From contig JAPHSS010000058.1 of the NCBI GenBank assembly GCA_026195255.1, forward strand, positions 1-39,104: a stretch of DNA of 39,104 nt. The letters run 5' to 3'. Under the pieces are notes generated by a model, which was not told the DNA's origin, made no database searches, and worked only from the letters and a program-made list of their open reading frames with translations. Numbering within the stretch: position 1 is the first letter of the stretch; the number at the start of each line of letters is the position of its first letter. Below, one piece after another: positions 25,828 through 34,222 of this stretch. The DNA is from Gammaproteobacteria bacterium. GTDB taxonomy: Bacteria > Pseudomonadota > Gammaproteobacteria > SZUA-229. The translations under genes were made by a program, and so were the position numbers.

Positions 25828-26963
25828 TAAAATGCACCAGACTTTACTATATCTGAATAAGCCTCATAAACGAAATAAGCCCAACCTGTTGACACCCTGT
25901 CATCCCATGCTCTGGAGGTGTATTCAGATGCCATTGCTCTGATATTATCATCTGGCCATTTCGATGAATGTTCTTTATATAGTGTGAAGTTAATCCCTGG
26001 GAATTCACTTACTGTATTAGGTAAACTCGTTTTAGAAATTGTACTCGCCTTATCAGCTGTTAATCGTATGTATTTTGCCATTGAAAATATATTGAACTCG
26101 TCTGAGGTTAAAAGCAAAGCTATTTCATCGTGTACTAAGAGTTTTGTGATTTTAGTTGATAACAGACCAGAAAATAAATTATGGTTTCGTGCGGTTGAAA
26201 CAACCACCTGCCCTAAACCTATAGATGTATTACCCTCCATGAAACTTGCAGCAGCAGTATAGTCTTTTGCATCTTCTTTCTTAGACTGGTCACGTTGTTC
26301 TGCTAGAATAAACGCTGCTATCAATGCAGGCTGCAACTTATACATTTTTCCTGCTGCATTTATGACTTGAGTCCTACTCGGTAGCCCGCCGATATAACTG
26401 TCAGGGTAAACCGTCACTATTTTGTGCCTTACCATTACCAGCGCCTGTGATTTTCTTGCATCAGGCGTTAAACCTGCTAAATATGCAGATAAGCTACCAG
26501 GTATAGGATTACTATATTCTTGAACAGTTGTTTTTGATTTTTTTGCTAATAGTATTTTATCAAGTGCGCTTATAGAATGAGAGGTAGGGCTTATGCCTGT
26601 TGCGCCACTACCAGTGAAGGCATCTTTAGATTTAGCCGATATAAGTTTAGATGCTGGTATGGATGGCGCAGGTGAAACAATGCCATAGGGTTTAAGGTTA
26701 GTTTGCAAGTCAAAGCATCTCTCAAATACTTTTCTGACTTTTGGGTAATTAGCTAGCTCATTTGCAATTACTGGAAACGTAGTATGAGTTATTTTCGCAG
26801 CAAGTGTCTGAACAAGAACGCCTCGATGATTGCTGCTATCAATTCTATTAATCAGTTTTTTTAGTAAGCCCTTGGTTTTGAGATATCGAATTGTAGTATC
26901 AACATTAGGGTCACCTCGTAAAACACCTATAATTTTTAATTCATCATTACTAGTAACAGCCAT
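25827..26963 (-). CDS. Lysozyme-like peptidoglycan hydrolase, probable secreted antibacterial effector
   Basis: A 378-aa protein without signal peptide. Residues 1-150 are a helical region and Ser/Thr-rich linker of unknown kind. Residues about 195-370 look like a lysozyme/transglycosylase fold: PALIAAFILAEQRDQS with Glu222 as candidate catalytic acid, followed by TSIGLGQVVVSTARNH in the place of the S.GxxGLxQ.xPxTA motif. A helical tail (LTSDEFNIFSMAKYIRL) resembles the family's late helices. Absence of a Sec signal plus an overlapping lipoprotein gene fits a type VI or contact-delivered effector. No secretion apparatus gene lies nearby. Alternative: a phage-type endolysin. Enzyme call moderate; effector role inferred. 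Confidence 0.68.
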   Translation of the reverse strand: MAVTSNDELKIIGVLRGDPNVDTTIRYLKTKGLLKKLINRIDSSNHRGVLVQTLAAKITHTTFPVIANELANYPKVRKVFERCFDLQTNLKPYGIVSPAPSIPASKLISAKSKDAFTGSGATGISPTSHSISALDKILLAKKSKTTVQEYSNPIPGSLSAYLAGLTPDARKSQALVMVRHKIVTVYPDSYIGGLPSRTQVINAAGKMYKLQPALIAAFILAEQRDQSKKEDAKDYTAAASFMEGNTSIGLGQVVVSTARNHNLFSGLLSTKITKLLVHDEIALLLTSDEFNIFSMAKYIRLTADKASTISKTSLPNTVSEFPGINFTLYKEHSSKWPDDNIRAMASEYTSRAWDDRVSTGWAYFVYEAYSDIVKSGAF

Positions 26964-27343
26964 ATCTGTTGCTGTATATGATAAAAAAGCTCTCTATTAT
27001 TTTTCCGTACACTGACATTATATAACTCCGAGTCTTAAAATATTTTCATCCTGATCTTTATATAAATATATACAAAATCTATACGCTCTTACTTAACCTC
27101 ATTATTCAAGCACTTAAAGGATTACTTATATGGTCCGATTCTATCATAGTAATGCAAAAGGCAAGACCTGAGATGCCCACTTTTCCGTATACTCAAAAAA
27201 GAGAATGCTTTCTCTAGGAATGTGCCTTGCAGAAACGACAAATATTTAGTAATTAATTCAAACAAGATGCTGATTTTAGTTGGGCTCCCATGCTGAGAGA
27301 CTGAAAAAATAAAGGTTTAGGTTGAATTAACAAATTTATATTC
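26964..27343. other. Gene-free region upstream of the effector gene
   Basis: No gene is visible. TTTTCCGTAYACT occurs twice in the same orientation (about 27000 and 27183), and GCAAGACCTGA near 27163 resembles the GCAAGACCTGACCCC repeat word found at 34.4 and 36.8 kb. It should contain the effector promoter, but none is distinct. Confidence 0.4.
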
Positions 27344-28105
27344 TTACAGCCTGGCTGAATTCAGAAACTTAATAACGGCTTGCCAGTATTTTTCACTATC
27401 GATGTACTTGTTCCACAAAGCTCTTGAACCATGTCGACCAGCTGTTGCAGGAATAAAACCTGTTTTGGTTGTAGAGGGAATAACTTCATAAATAACCTTC
27501 CAGCTGTCTGCTTCATCTTTTGATGATGTTATGAATGTGGGCACTTTAATGTTTTTTGCAGAATCTCGTATCCATGTTTTACTTTTTCCTATGTGAGAAA
27601 AATATTCTCCCGGTGAAAAAGCAAGTACAGCATCGACCAGCTGTGGGTGGTCGCCCGCTACTTTGAGTACCAGCGAGGCTGAATAGGAGCTGCCCCAGGC
27701 TATTATTTTATTATGTTTATATTGCTTGCGGGTGTGCTCTAGTGTTGCAATGATATCAGGCAGGGCATCAGCGTAGTTTGTGCTTAATCCTGCGTTACTT
27801 GCACGCATCGCCGTTTCATTGTCCTTACCCCGTGAATATTCTCCAGAGCGTAAATCAACTGCAATACAGTTAAAACCTAGCTGGTTTAAGCGTGGTGTAA
27901 TTTCGTTATATTCGCCGCGGCTCGATCCAGCCTGATGGAATAATACAATAATAGGCGTGCTGCCTGTGGGCTGTGAAAAATATGAATCTGCTGTTATCAA
28001 TAAATTATCAGCTGATTTGAATTCTATGACAGTGCTTTGCGATGCATGAGATAGGGTAGTAAACAAAATTAAGAGGCCGCTAGCCAGTAGTTTTCGTAAC
28101 AGCAT
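27344..28105 (-). CDS. Exported alpha/beta hydrolase (dienelactone-hydrolase-like)
   Basis: A 253-aa periplasmic hydrolase with a signal peptide (1-21, ending SHA). IIVLFHQAGSSRGEYNEI forms the oxyanion loop after strand 3, AWGSSYSASLVL the nucleophile elbow (Ser in GSSYS), TSSKDEADSW the acid position, and AGRHGSRALW the catalytic His. Layout and length suit the DLH-type esterase group. Substrate unknown. Same strand as, and just downstream of, a second exported alpha/beta hydrolase, but a dispersed repeat lies in the 150 bases between. Confidence 0.8.
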   Translation of the reverse strand: MLLRKLLASGLLILFTTLSHASQSTVIEFKSADNLLITADSYFSQPTGSTPIIVLFHQAGSSRGEYNEITPRLNQLGFNCIAVDLRSGEYSRGKDNETAMRASNAGLSTNYADALPDIIATLEHTRKQYKHNKIIAWGSSYSASLVLKVAGDHPQLVDAVLAFSPGEYFSHIGKSKTWIRDSAKNIKVPTFITSSKDEADSWKVIYEVIPSTTKTGFIPATAGRHGSRALWNKYIDSEKYWQAVIKFLNSARL

Positions 28106-28132
28106 GTTTGTTGCCCTCAGTAGTTGATAAAA

Positions 28133-28166
28133 CTCACACTATATATTTGACAGATATAATCATCAA
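28133..28166. repeat. Dispersed repeat ACTATATATTTGA, copy 3
   Basis: CTCACACTATATATTTGA followed by CAGATATAATCATCAA. It sits 28 bases before the start codon of the esterase-like gene, so it is likely in its promoter or leader. Confidence 0.62.
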
Positions 28167-28255
28167 ACGTAACAACGGTGTCAGATTGTATGTTTTGTTA
28201 GTTTTAATTAAATTATGTTTTTATTAAAAAAGTATTAAGGTTCACCTGTTAACCG

Positions 28256-29248
28256 TTATTTATCAATGACTTTATAGAGTGCCCTAATAAAAACATTGTA
28301 GTTTTCATATTGAGGCATATGACCTAATCCGTCCAGCTCAATAAGCATTGAATCCTCAATTTTGTTTTGAGTGCTTTTCCCGAGGTTTTTGTAATCACCC
28401 AGCTTTCTAGTTACACCTTCTTTTAACCAGGCTCTGCCGGGGCCGGTTTTATCTCTAGTGCCAATGATAAGGAAAGTTTCATTCTTAATTTGTGAAAACC
28501 GGGCCACTATGTTTTCTGAGAATATGGGGCCATAGGTTAATGCGTTATTCCAGGCAACAATTTTCCAGTCTTCTCCCGCAAGCATGCCTTTTAGAGGTTT
28601 TAAAAGATTCTCGTATTCACTTGACCACTTTCCATCATAATAATTATTTTTCTGATAGTTTATGGCTTTATCTAATGTTGTATCAAGCTCTCTTTTGTAG
28701 AAGAAATTGGTATCTTTGAATTCTACATATTTACTGTAGTCTTCTAAACCAATGGGGTTAATCAGAATGAGTTTATTAACGAAATTTACATAATTAACAG
28801 CAAAGGTAACCGCTAACATACCGCCCATTGAATGGCCGACAATATCAGCTTTTTTGATGTTTAAACTATCCAGTAAGGATTTAGTGTTCAAGCCCAGTTG
28901 CCCAAAGCTGTATTGGTAAAAATCTGGTTTGGATGATTTACCAAAGCCAATTTGATCCGGTATAATTACCCTGTATTTTTTCTTTACAAAGTCTTTTGCG
29001 ATTTTTTCCCAATAGTATCCTGAAAAGTTTTTGCCATGTAATAAGATAATTACTTTTCGTGAATGCTTGTCTCCAATATCCATGTAGCGCATTTTTAAAT
29101 CCTGGTTTTGAGAATTAAGCTTGAATGTATAAACTTTAAATGGGTACTCAAAACCATCCAGCTCTTTATTATACTTAACGGAAGTCTCAGCAAATGCCTG
29201 TGCAGTTAGTGTAAAAAAAGCAACTAAAATTAAAAGATACTTATTCAT
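28256..29248 (-). CDS. Exported alpha/beta hydrolase
   Basis: A 330-aa hydrolase with a signal peptide (1-20, ending AFA). KVIILLHGKNFSGYYWEK holds the HG oxyanion loop, GHSMGGMLA the nucleophile Ser, LIIGTRDKTGPG the acid, and ELDGLGHMPQYE the catalytic His. An inserted lid region of about 60 residues lies between the strands. These features fit the prolyl-iminopeptidase/epoxide-hydrolase branch of the fold, but no specific activity can be named. The triad is complete. Probable periplasmic enzyme. Upstream gap of 130 bases, likely own promoter. Confidence 0.83.
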   Translation of the reverse strand: MNKYLLILVAFFTLTAQAFAETSVKYNKELDGFEYPFKVYTFKLNSQNQDLKMRYMDIGDKHSRKVIILLHGKNFSGYYWEKIAKDFVKKKYRVIIPDQIGFGKSSKPDFYQYSFGQLGLNTKSLLDSLNIKKADIVGHSMGGMLAVTFAVNYVNFVNKLILINPIGLEDYSKYVEFKDTNFFYKRELDTTLDKAINYQKNNYYDGKWSSEYENLLKPLKGMLAGEDWKIVAWNNALTYGPIFSENIVARFSQIKNETFLIIGTRDKTGPGRAWLKEGVTRKLGDYKNLGKSTQNKIEDSMLIELDGLGHMPQYENYNVFIRALYKVIDK

Positions 29249-29378
29249 ATTAACCTCATTTATTGTATTTTTATCTAAACTAACGTTCGTGTTGAGCGTA
29301 CTATGAATGCTGATTGCATGGTCTTAATGTATGCGTAATTTTATACATACACACAACTAGAATGCATGTTAAAGTTAT

Positions 29379-29864
29379 TTAATACCTTATTATATTAAAG
29401 TGTTCAGTATCTGATGGCGGCTGAAAATATTGATTAATAAAGTCGAATTCTGCTTCTGATGTAAATGCTGTCTGTTCTGGATTATTCTCATTTCTTTTCT
29501 TTAACTGTTCTTTACACTTTTCATTACTAGCCTCTACATAATGAAGCGTGTGTGTTACATCGGCTGATTCGAATATTGAGCGAAGGGTATTACGTTGTTT
29601 AATAGTGTTTGCTGGAAAATCAAGAACGACTGAAGTGCCATGTTTCAACAGTGATATAACATGTGATCTAATTATATTCTGTAAACGGCTAGAGTATTTA
29701 ATGTAATCGTTTATAGTTCTAATTTCATCAGGGTAGAGCTTACTCAGCCATTCATCTTCAATAATTAGAATGGCATTATTCTTATCAGCGAGAGAAGCTG
29801 CTAATGTGGATTTTCCTGATGCCATTTTCCCACACATCAGATGTAATGTAGTTTGCTTGTCCAT
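29379..29864 (-). CDS. P-loop kinase-like AAA_33 protein
   Basis: A 161-aa cytoplasmic nucleotide-binding protein. Walker A is GKMASGKST at residues 12-20. IIEDEWLSKLYPDE follows as the lid or substrate region and SVVLDFPANTIKQRNTLRSI as the Walker-B-like strand. LHYVEASNEKCKEQLKKRN matches the typical AAA_33/zeta-toxin-like adenine-binding region. Relatives include chloramphenicol phosphotransferase-like and polynucleotide-kinase-like enzymes. No antitoxin is adjacent, so a zeta-type toxin is unlikely. It lies downstream of the PAAR/immunity pair on the same strand with a 68-base gap. Substrate unknown. Confidence 0.78.
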   Translation of the reverse strand: MDKQTTLHLMCGKMASGKSTLAASLADKNNAILIIEDEWLSKLYPDEIRTINDYIKYSSRLQNIIRSHVISLLKHGTSVVLDFPANTIKQRNTLRSIFESADVTHTLHYVEASNEKCKEQLKKRNENNPEQTAFTSEAEFDFINQYFQPPSDTEHFNIIRY

Positions 29865-29932
29865 TGTTGTTTATTCTTCTGATTTCCTGAGTTCAGTGTT
29901 TTCATTTATAATATTTTATAATCTGATCCTTT

Positions 29933-30670
29933 TTATTCTGAGTCTAATAGTATGTTTTTATTGGCTCTGGTTTTAAGCTCGCCGTTGGTATCCCAAAGAA
30001 GGAAGATAGCGAGTGTATAAAAAGGTCCATCAGCCTTATAATCAACATTGGCATGCTCATTAAAAAGTAGAGCCTGATCTCGGCTATTGAATAGACAATA
30101 ATCATTCATGTTCTTAGCCCATTTTTTTTCAAGAGCGTTTTTATCTTTTAGAACAAAACCAGAGATGGCGCTTTGAAATCCACTATTAACGACATCGAAG
30201 CCTAATAATGGCCAGTCAATTGCTGTTTTAGGGGGTACCACACCAGACTCTGAATAAATCGCATCAAACCAGTCGTCACTTATAAGTTCATTTGCGTAAT
30301 AATTTGGTTTAACAAGCCCAAAGGCGACTCCACAGTCGCCAGTCGATGATTCTTTATAAGCTTGCAACATCGCACTGAGTTCTTCCCAAAGATCAAAAGC
30401 CTGGAAGTAATCATCACTTAATGTTTCAGATATAATAATGTCATCAGTAAATTTGTTCTCTACGTACTGGTACGACTCCTGATTATAAAAAACAGAAGGC
30501 CATATAGACCGGTCTGCTGATAGAACAGTAGGGCAATTGGGTTGTAATAAACTAGCTAATCGTCTCTCAGGCGGCATAACTATGCTTTCAATGGGTTTTG
30601 GTGAACGACGCACATCGAAGCCAATAAACGAAACAGATTTTAATAATTCAATGAGAGTTTTATTTGTCAT
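29933..30670 (-). CDS. Cytoplasmic hypothetical protein, candidate immunity to the PAAR-like effector
   Basis: A 245-aa soluble protein with no signal peptide, membrane segment or known motif. It is acidic and rich in aromatic residues (SDDYFQAFDLWEELSAML, SGVVPPKTAIDWPLLGFD). It begins 11 bases after the stop codon of the PAAR-like gene, on the same strand. Cognate immunity genes normally sit directly behind toxin-bearing PAAR genes, so a cytoplasmic immunity protein, or a chaperone for the effector, is the leading guess. The absence of export implies a cytoplasmic target for the toxin. Not recognised as a member of any named family. Confidence 0.6.
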   Translation of the reverse strand: MTNKTLIELLKSVSFIGFDVRRSPKPIESIVMPPERRLASLLQPNCPTVLSADRSIWPSVFYNQESYQYVENKFTDDIIISETLSDDYFQAFDLWEELSAMLQAYKESSTGDCGVAFGLVKPNYYANELISDDWFDAIYSESGVVPPKTAIDWPLLGFDVVNSGFQSAISGFVLKDKNALEKKWAKNMNDYCLFNSRDQALLFNEHANVDYKADGPFYTLAIFLLWDTNGELKTRANKNILLDSE

Positions 30671-30681
30671 AAGATATTTCT

Positions 30682-31362
30682 CTAAATGGCGACCATACCA
30701 TGCTCAGGTGTAAATGTAGTGCCGTCTGGAAGGCACTGTACAGGGCGAAAGTTACGCTTCCAGAAACACTTACATCCCTTTGATTTAGGGCTTTGATGTC
30801 GTTGAAAAAAATGAACATGATCACCTGTGCATGGATAATGTGGAGTGCCCGGTGGGCAACGATGTACTTCATAGGCAACCGTTCCAACAGGAGGATCGCA
30901 TGGGTCACACTCATCTGATTTTTTTGTTGTAACAGCAGCGGCTGCAATTAAAGGTGGTTGCACTTCAGGAAAAGGCGGTGTATTTGGTGAAGAACCTTTG
31001 TTCTGCAACATCATATCACCTAGTCTGGGTACATTTTTACCATCCACTTTTACATCAAACGAGTAGTTTACATATTCTGCCTTGCCCTTAGTTGTGCTTG
31101 AAACTATTCCACCACCGGCACTTCCAGCCTCATCTCCCGTGCTAGTCGAGAAATTAGAGTCTTTAAGCATAATAGGGTTGCCATTCATCTTAACTGAAGT
31201 GCTGCCATTTGCAGTATCAGCCGAACGCGCAATATTAGGGTAGGGGATGGGTACAGGGCCGCCCGGTGTGGGTGTTTTACATACATCAGGAAAAGCAGTA
31301 GAAATGCCATCGCTAGATTTGTGAACAACAGTTCGTTTGTTCACGTTTATTGTTGAGCTCAT
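30682..31362 (-). CDS. PAAR-like (DUF4150) protein with Cys/His-rich C-terminal extension
   Basis: A 226-aa protein. Residues 1-124 match the PAAR-like DUF4150 fold: DVCKTPTPGGPVPIPYPNIA, a GxPIMLKDSNFSTSTGDEAG loop, and DGKNVPRLGDMMLQNKG. Such proteins cap type VI secretion spikes and carry effectors. A Pro-rich linker (about 125-140) leads to a short tail (150-226) with seven cysteines (152, 155, 169, 178, 197, 199, 210) and DHVHFFQRHQ, perhaps a small metal-binding toxin. GGGAG lies 7 bases before the ATG chosen; an in-frame start 45 bases upstream is rejected. The following gene is the candidate immunity or chaperone. No other T6SS genes are in the window. Confidence 0.82.
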   Translation of the reverse strand: MSSTINVNKRTVVHKSSDGISTAFPDVCKTPTPGGPVPIPYPNIARSADTANGSTSVKMNGNPIMLKDSNFSTSTGDEAGSAGGGIVSSTTKGKAEYVNYSFDVKVDGKNVPRLGDMMLQNKGSSPNTPPFPEVQPPLIAAAAVTTKKSDECDPCDPPVGTVAYEVHRCPPGTPHYPCTGDHVHFFQRHQSPKSKGCKCFWKRNFRPVQCLPDGTTFTPEHGMVAI

Positions 31363-31903
31363 TAATTTACTCCCATCCTTGAGTATGCGTATCGATAATG
31401 ATCTCATTTTATATGCATAAATAAAAGCATTATTAAAACCATGCTGAGGTAGTGCATTCAGAAACAGGTTGAATAAAGCATTGTTTAGAAATCCACTATA
31501 TTGGCTAACACACTAGCCCCATTCGTATGTAAACCATTAAAAAATTTGCCTGAATTTAAATTGTGCGTTTTATTTTAGCTTATCCAGACGTAGCTTATCC
31601 AGACACCCACAAGCTTATCCAGACACCCAAGCTTATCCAGACACCCAAGCTTATCCAGACACCCATAATAACGAAAGATCTTGATACAAGTTAAGCCTTT
31701 GTTTTTATTGCAATCTTATTATGGGTGCCTTAGTTATTTTCAACTCACAGTATTTTTCATAAGCCTCTTTTTTATCCATATTTTTAAGAGGAGAGGACTT
31801 AATGTTTTTTTATTGATGTGACATGGAAAGAGCTGATCTCATATTTATTTCGAAAAGTGAGCTATATTATAAGCTCAAGCACATTAATTTATAGGTCGTA
31901 CAT
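31363..31903. other. Gene-free stretch dominated by a repeat element
   Basis: No gene. It holds the tandem array plus inverted cap described at 31577-31730. Upstream of the PAAR gene about 200 bases show nothing distinct; the last 170 bases should contain the promoter of the Rossmann-protein gene. Confidence 0.5.
31577..31730. repeat. Tandem array of AGCTTATCCAGACACCCA with inverted cap
   Basis: Five units, the first truncated: 31577-31590, 31591-31610, 31611-31629, 31630-31647 and 31648-31665, at 18-20 base period. The last unit continues into AGACACCCATAATAA (31657-31671), which pairs 14 of 15 with TTATTATGGGTGCCT (31716-31730). The 44-base spacer ACAAGTTAAGCC... is shared with the element at 38865-38971. 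The repeat units are joined directly, so this is not a CRISPR. Confidence 0.82.
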
Positions 31904-32296
31904 ATGAGTGAAAAAATAAAAGTAGCACTACTCGGTTTGGGAGAAGTTGGACAGGAATTCGCAGAACATTTCCTTGAAATCATTCAGGAAGGTGGTAAGC
32001 CAGTTGAGATAGTGGCAGTGGCTCATGACGATTTAAATTCTCCGATAGTGCTAGGGTTTAAACAAAACGGCGTACATGTTTATGAAAATGCAGTAGATGT
32101 CATTGAAATGGGAGATGCTGTTGATATGATTTTTGACCTAACGGGTAACGTAGACACTAGACAGGCTTTACGTCAGGGCATGCAGGATAGCAATAATAAA
32201 CATACAGTGATAGCGCCTGAAGTTATGGCCAGATTATTATGGATGTTCTTTGATAGCGACGTAAAAATAAACAAAGGTAAAGCAGGAGGTTATTGA
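31904..32296 (+). CDS. Small NAD-binding Rossmann protein (homoserine-dehydrogenase-like N-terminal domain only)
   Basis: A 130-aa stand-alone Rossmann domain. VALLGLGEVGQEFAEHF is the dinucleotide loop, VEIVAVAHDD the strand-2 end, DAVDMIFDLTGNVDTRQAL strand 4, and KHTVIAPEVMARLLW follows. Homoserine dehydrogenase and related enzymes carry this domain at the N-terminus, but the catalytic domain is absent here. Since the reading frame is intact with a good start (AGG 9 bases upstream) it looks like a genuine short family rather than a fragment. Role unknown; perhaps a regulator or NAD(P) sensor. Confidence 0.72.
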   Translation: MSEKIKVALLGLGEVGQEFAEHFLEIIQEGGKPVEIVAVAHDDLNSPIVLGFKQNGVHVYENAVDVIEMGDAVDMIFDLTGNVDTRQALRQGMQDSNNKHTVIAPEVMARLLWMFFDSDVKINKGKAGGY

Positions 32297-32493
32297 TATT
32301 TATAATAACTCGTTTAGTAAACGCAGTGTATATTATAAGGAGTATAACTCGCTGTTTATGGCATAAGGCTGCCCCCAGGGAGACCAGCCCCAGAAAGAGC
32401 AACATAGTCCAGACCAGAAAATTTTGAGGGCAGGCTTAAGTTTTACTTTGGTATTGAGTAATAAGATAAAAGCCAGGGCCTCAGTTTCACCCG

Positions 32494-32793
32494 TTAATTC
32501 TGTTTCCAATTAATTTCTACGGCTCTTTCATTGCGACATTCATATGAGCCCATTTCAAACTCGCGACAAATCCACGGGCGATTTTGATAAATAGAACACA
32601 TGTAAGTCTCACGATCTAAAGCAGAGCACCAGCCATCTTCTAAACGCAACATCGTTTCACCACCCCATTCATCGCGAGTTATATGCTCGTCAGGAACACC
32701 CGTGTCGGTGATAATCAATACCTCTAAACGACAGCAGCAAGCCTGACAGCTTGAACAGGTGACTTCGTTCTCGGTTATATCTTTAGTATTAAT
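32494..32793 (-). CDS. YkgJ-family cysteine-cluster protein with non-ATG start
   Basis: Zinc/iron-chelating YkgJ-type protein. From the first usual start codon (TTG at 32718) the product would begin LIITDTGVPDEH and lack the family's defining N-terminal cluster. The frame stays open upstream and encodes CSSCQACCCRLEV, the cluster itself, followed by GGETMLRLEDGWCSALDR, MCSIYQNRPWICREFEMG and YEC. Upstream of the cluster there is no ATG, GTG or TTG before the in-frame TAA at 32800-32802, so ATT (32793) or ACG (32799) must serve, or there is a sequence error. With ATT the protein is 99 aa. An ATGATGTAA mini-frame lies just before. Family call firm, start uncertain. Confidence 0.8.
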   Translation of the reverse strand: MNTKDITENEVTCSSCQACCCRLEVLIITDTGVPDEHITRDEWGGETMLRLEDGWCSALDRETYMCSIYQNRPWICREFEMGSYECRNERAVEINWKQN

Positions 32794-33025
32794 GGTCGTT
32801 TACATCATCAGTTAGAATAATTGCGTATTTTACCCCAGGTTGTCCTGCTTGGTACTTTATTAAGATATTCGGGTGGCCTAATAAGGTTATCTTATTGCCA
32901 GGCCTGGTTTTTAAAAGTGTTATCCAACACACAATTACAAAAATACATATTAGTTAATATTACGGGCTGTTAAAACAGGGGTTATCAGTTGTATTAACTG
33001 ATTAATGGCGTTTTGAGGATTTGAG

Positions 33026-34222
33026 ATGGATTTTATAGTTACTTTAGAGAAGAAAATAGATGCAGTCGTTCAACATATTGAGCGATTGGTTACAAAATTT
33101 CATCGAACTTATCTCGTCTTAATCGGTTTATTTGCGCTAATTGGTTATACCTTTGTCCTGCTGTTTCCCGCACTGGCTCTGTTAAGTATCAACTCTCTTT
33201 ATGAAGCTCTCATTGCTAATGGTGATATAAACTGGAAATCGGTATTTACCTGGTTATTAACACTGCTTCTATCTGTTCAGCTGAGTTACCGAATGTTTAT
33301 AACCCGACCTGTACCAGCTGTTGGCTTTACCATGCCAGAGTCTAAAATCCCCAGGGTGTATGAAGTGATTGACCAGGTGCAGTCTCATTTCAAACGGCCC
33401 GTAATACATCGCGTTATTATCAGTGCAAATTATGAGCTTGATATAGTCAAAACCCCACGTTGGATGTTGCCCGTATGGTCGAGTAATACGCTTGTTATCG
33501 GGCTGCCCCTGATGATTTGTCTTAGCCCTGAGCAATTTGAACATATGCTTGCCCGGCGCATAGGCCAGTATTCAAAACAAAATAACATGATGACAAACTG
33601 GATATACCAGCTAAATGGTATTTGGCAGCAGTATAGTTATATTTATAGCAAACAGAAATCAATAGAGAGCCTGATACTGAAACTGTTTTATACGATGTAT
33701 TCAGCTTTGTACAAAAAGTTTTCGGTTTACGCGGCAAGGTCGGATGAATTTAACGCAGATGCTTATGCAATGGAGATGTATTCACATGATGTGATATGCG
33801 AAATGATAACGGCAGATGCCTTTTCTCGTTGGTACCTCGAAAAACGATTCTGGCCGGCTATTGAAAAGGCCAATTTAGAAAATCATGACGCAATGACTCA
33901 ACCCTATAGAAAACTGACCACGGTAATTAAAAATAACCTGAAAATAATTACCCCGGATATGTTAATTAAACTCGCACGAGATGAGGTTATTGAACGAAAA
34001 AATCGCTACCCATCACTACAACAGAGGCTTGAAAGAATAGGCCATGCCAAACCCTGTATGAATAGAGGGGCAGGTGAGTCGGCCGCAGACTATTATCTTG
34101 CGGCCTCGCTTAATGGCGCGCTTAATCTTATGGATAAGTTATGGTATAAAAAACTTAAGAAAAAATTAAATAAGAAAAAGATCTTTAACAAAGGCTGGAT
34201 GCCGGCATTTAAGAATGGATAG
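33026..34222 (+). CDS. M48-like membrane protein with degenerate active site (pseudoprotease)
   Basis: A 398-aa protein resembling M48 membrane metalloproteases. Two N-terminal membrane segments (about 29-54 and 73-88) precede a soluble domain with NTLVIGLPLMICLSPEQFEH (family: N.i.v..gl...l..eEl.avl) and MLARRIGQYSKQNN, where the HExxH-type AHELGH should be. It reads ARRIGQ: both His and the Glu are lost. The downstream SDEFNADAYAME keeps the ExxAD third-ligand motif. Catalysis by the normal mechanism is not expected. The C-terminus is very basic (KKLKKKLNKKK). GAGG lies 8 bases before the ATG. Role unknown; perhaps a scaffold or regulator. Confidence 0.75.
   Translation: MDFIVTLEKKIDAVVQHIERLVTKFHRTYLVLIGLFALIGYTFVLLFPALALLSINSLYEALIANGDINWKSVFTWLLTLLLSVQLSYRMFITRPVPAVGFTMPESKIPRVYEVIDQVQSHFKRPVIHRVIISANYELDIVKTPRWMLPVWSSNTLVIGLPLMICLSPEQFEHMLARRIGQYSKQNNMMTNWIYQLNGIWQQYSYIYSKQKSIESLILKLFYTMYSALYKKFSVYAARSDEFNADAYAMEMYSHDVICEMITADAFSRWYLEKRFWPAIEKANLENHDAMTQPYRKLTTVIKNNLKIITPDMLIKLARDEVIERKNRYPSLQQRLERIGHAKPCMNRGAGESAADYYLAASLNGALNLMDKLWYKKLKKKLNKKKIFNKGWMPAFKNG

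Noticed and set aside
29379-29864. Zeta-type toxin
   Set aside because: The P-loop fits, but no epsilon-like antitoxin gene is adjacent, so the broader kinase-like call is safer.
30660-30947. Second minus-strand frame overlapping the PAAR tail and the next gene's start
   Set aside because: It is out of frame with both well-supported genes and has no ribosome site or recognisable domain.
31577-31665. Tandem array as a possible CRISPR
   Set aside because: Units are joined head to tail with 0-2 bases between them, there are no unique spacers of constant length, and no cas genes are present.
32223-32405. Small minus-strand frame after the Rossmann gene
   Set aside because: It overlaps the 3' end of the Rossmann gene, is hydrophobic by AT-richness only, and has no ribosome site.
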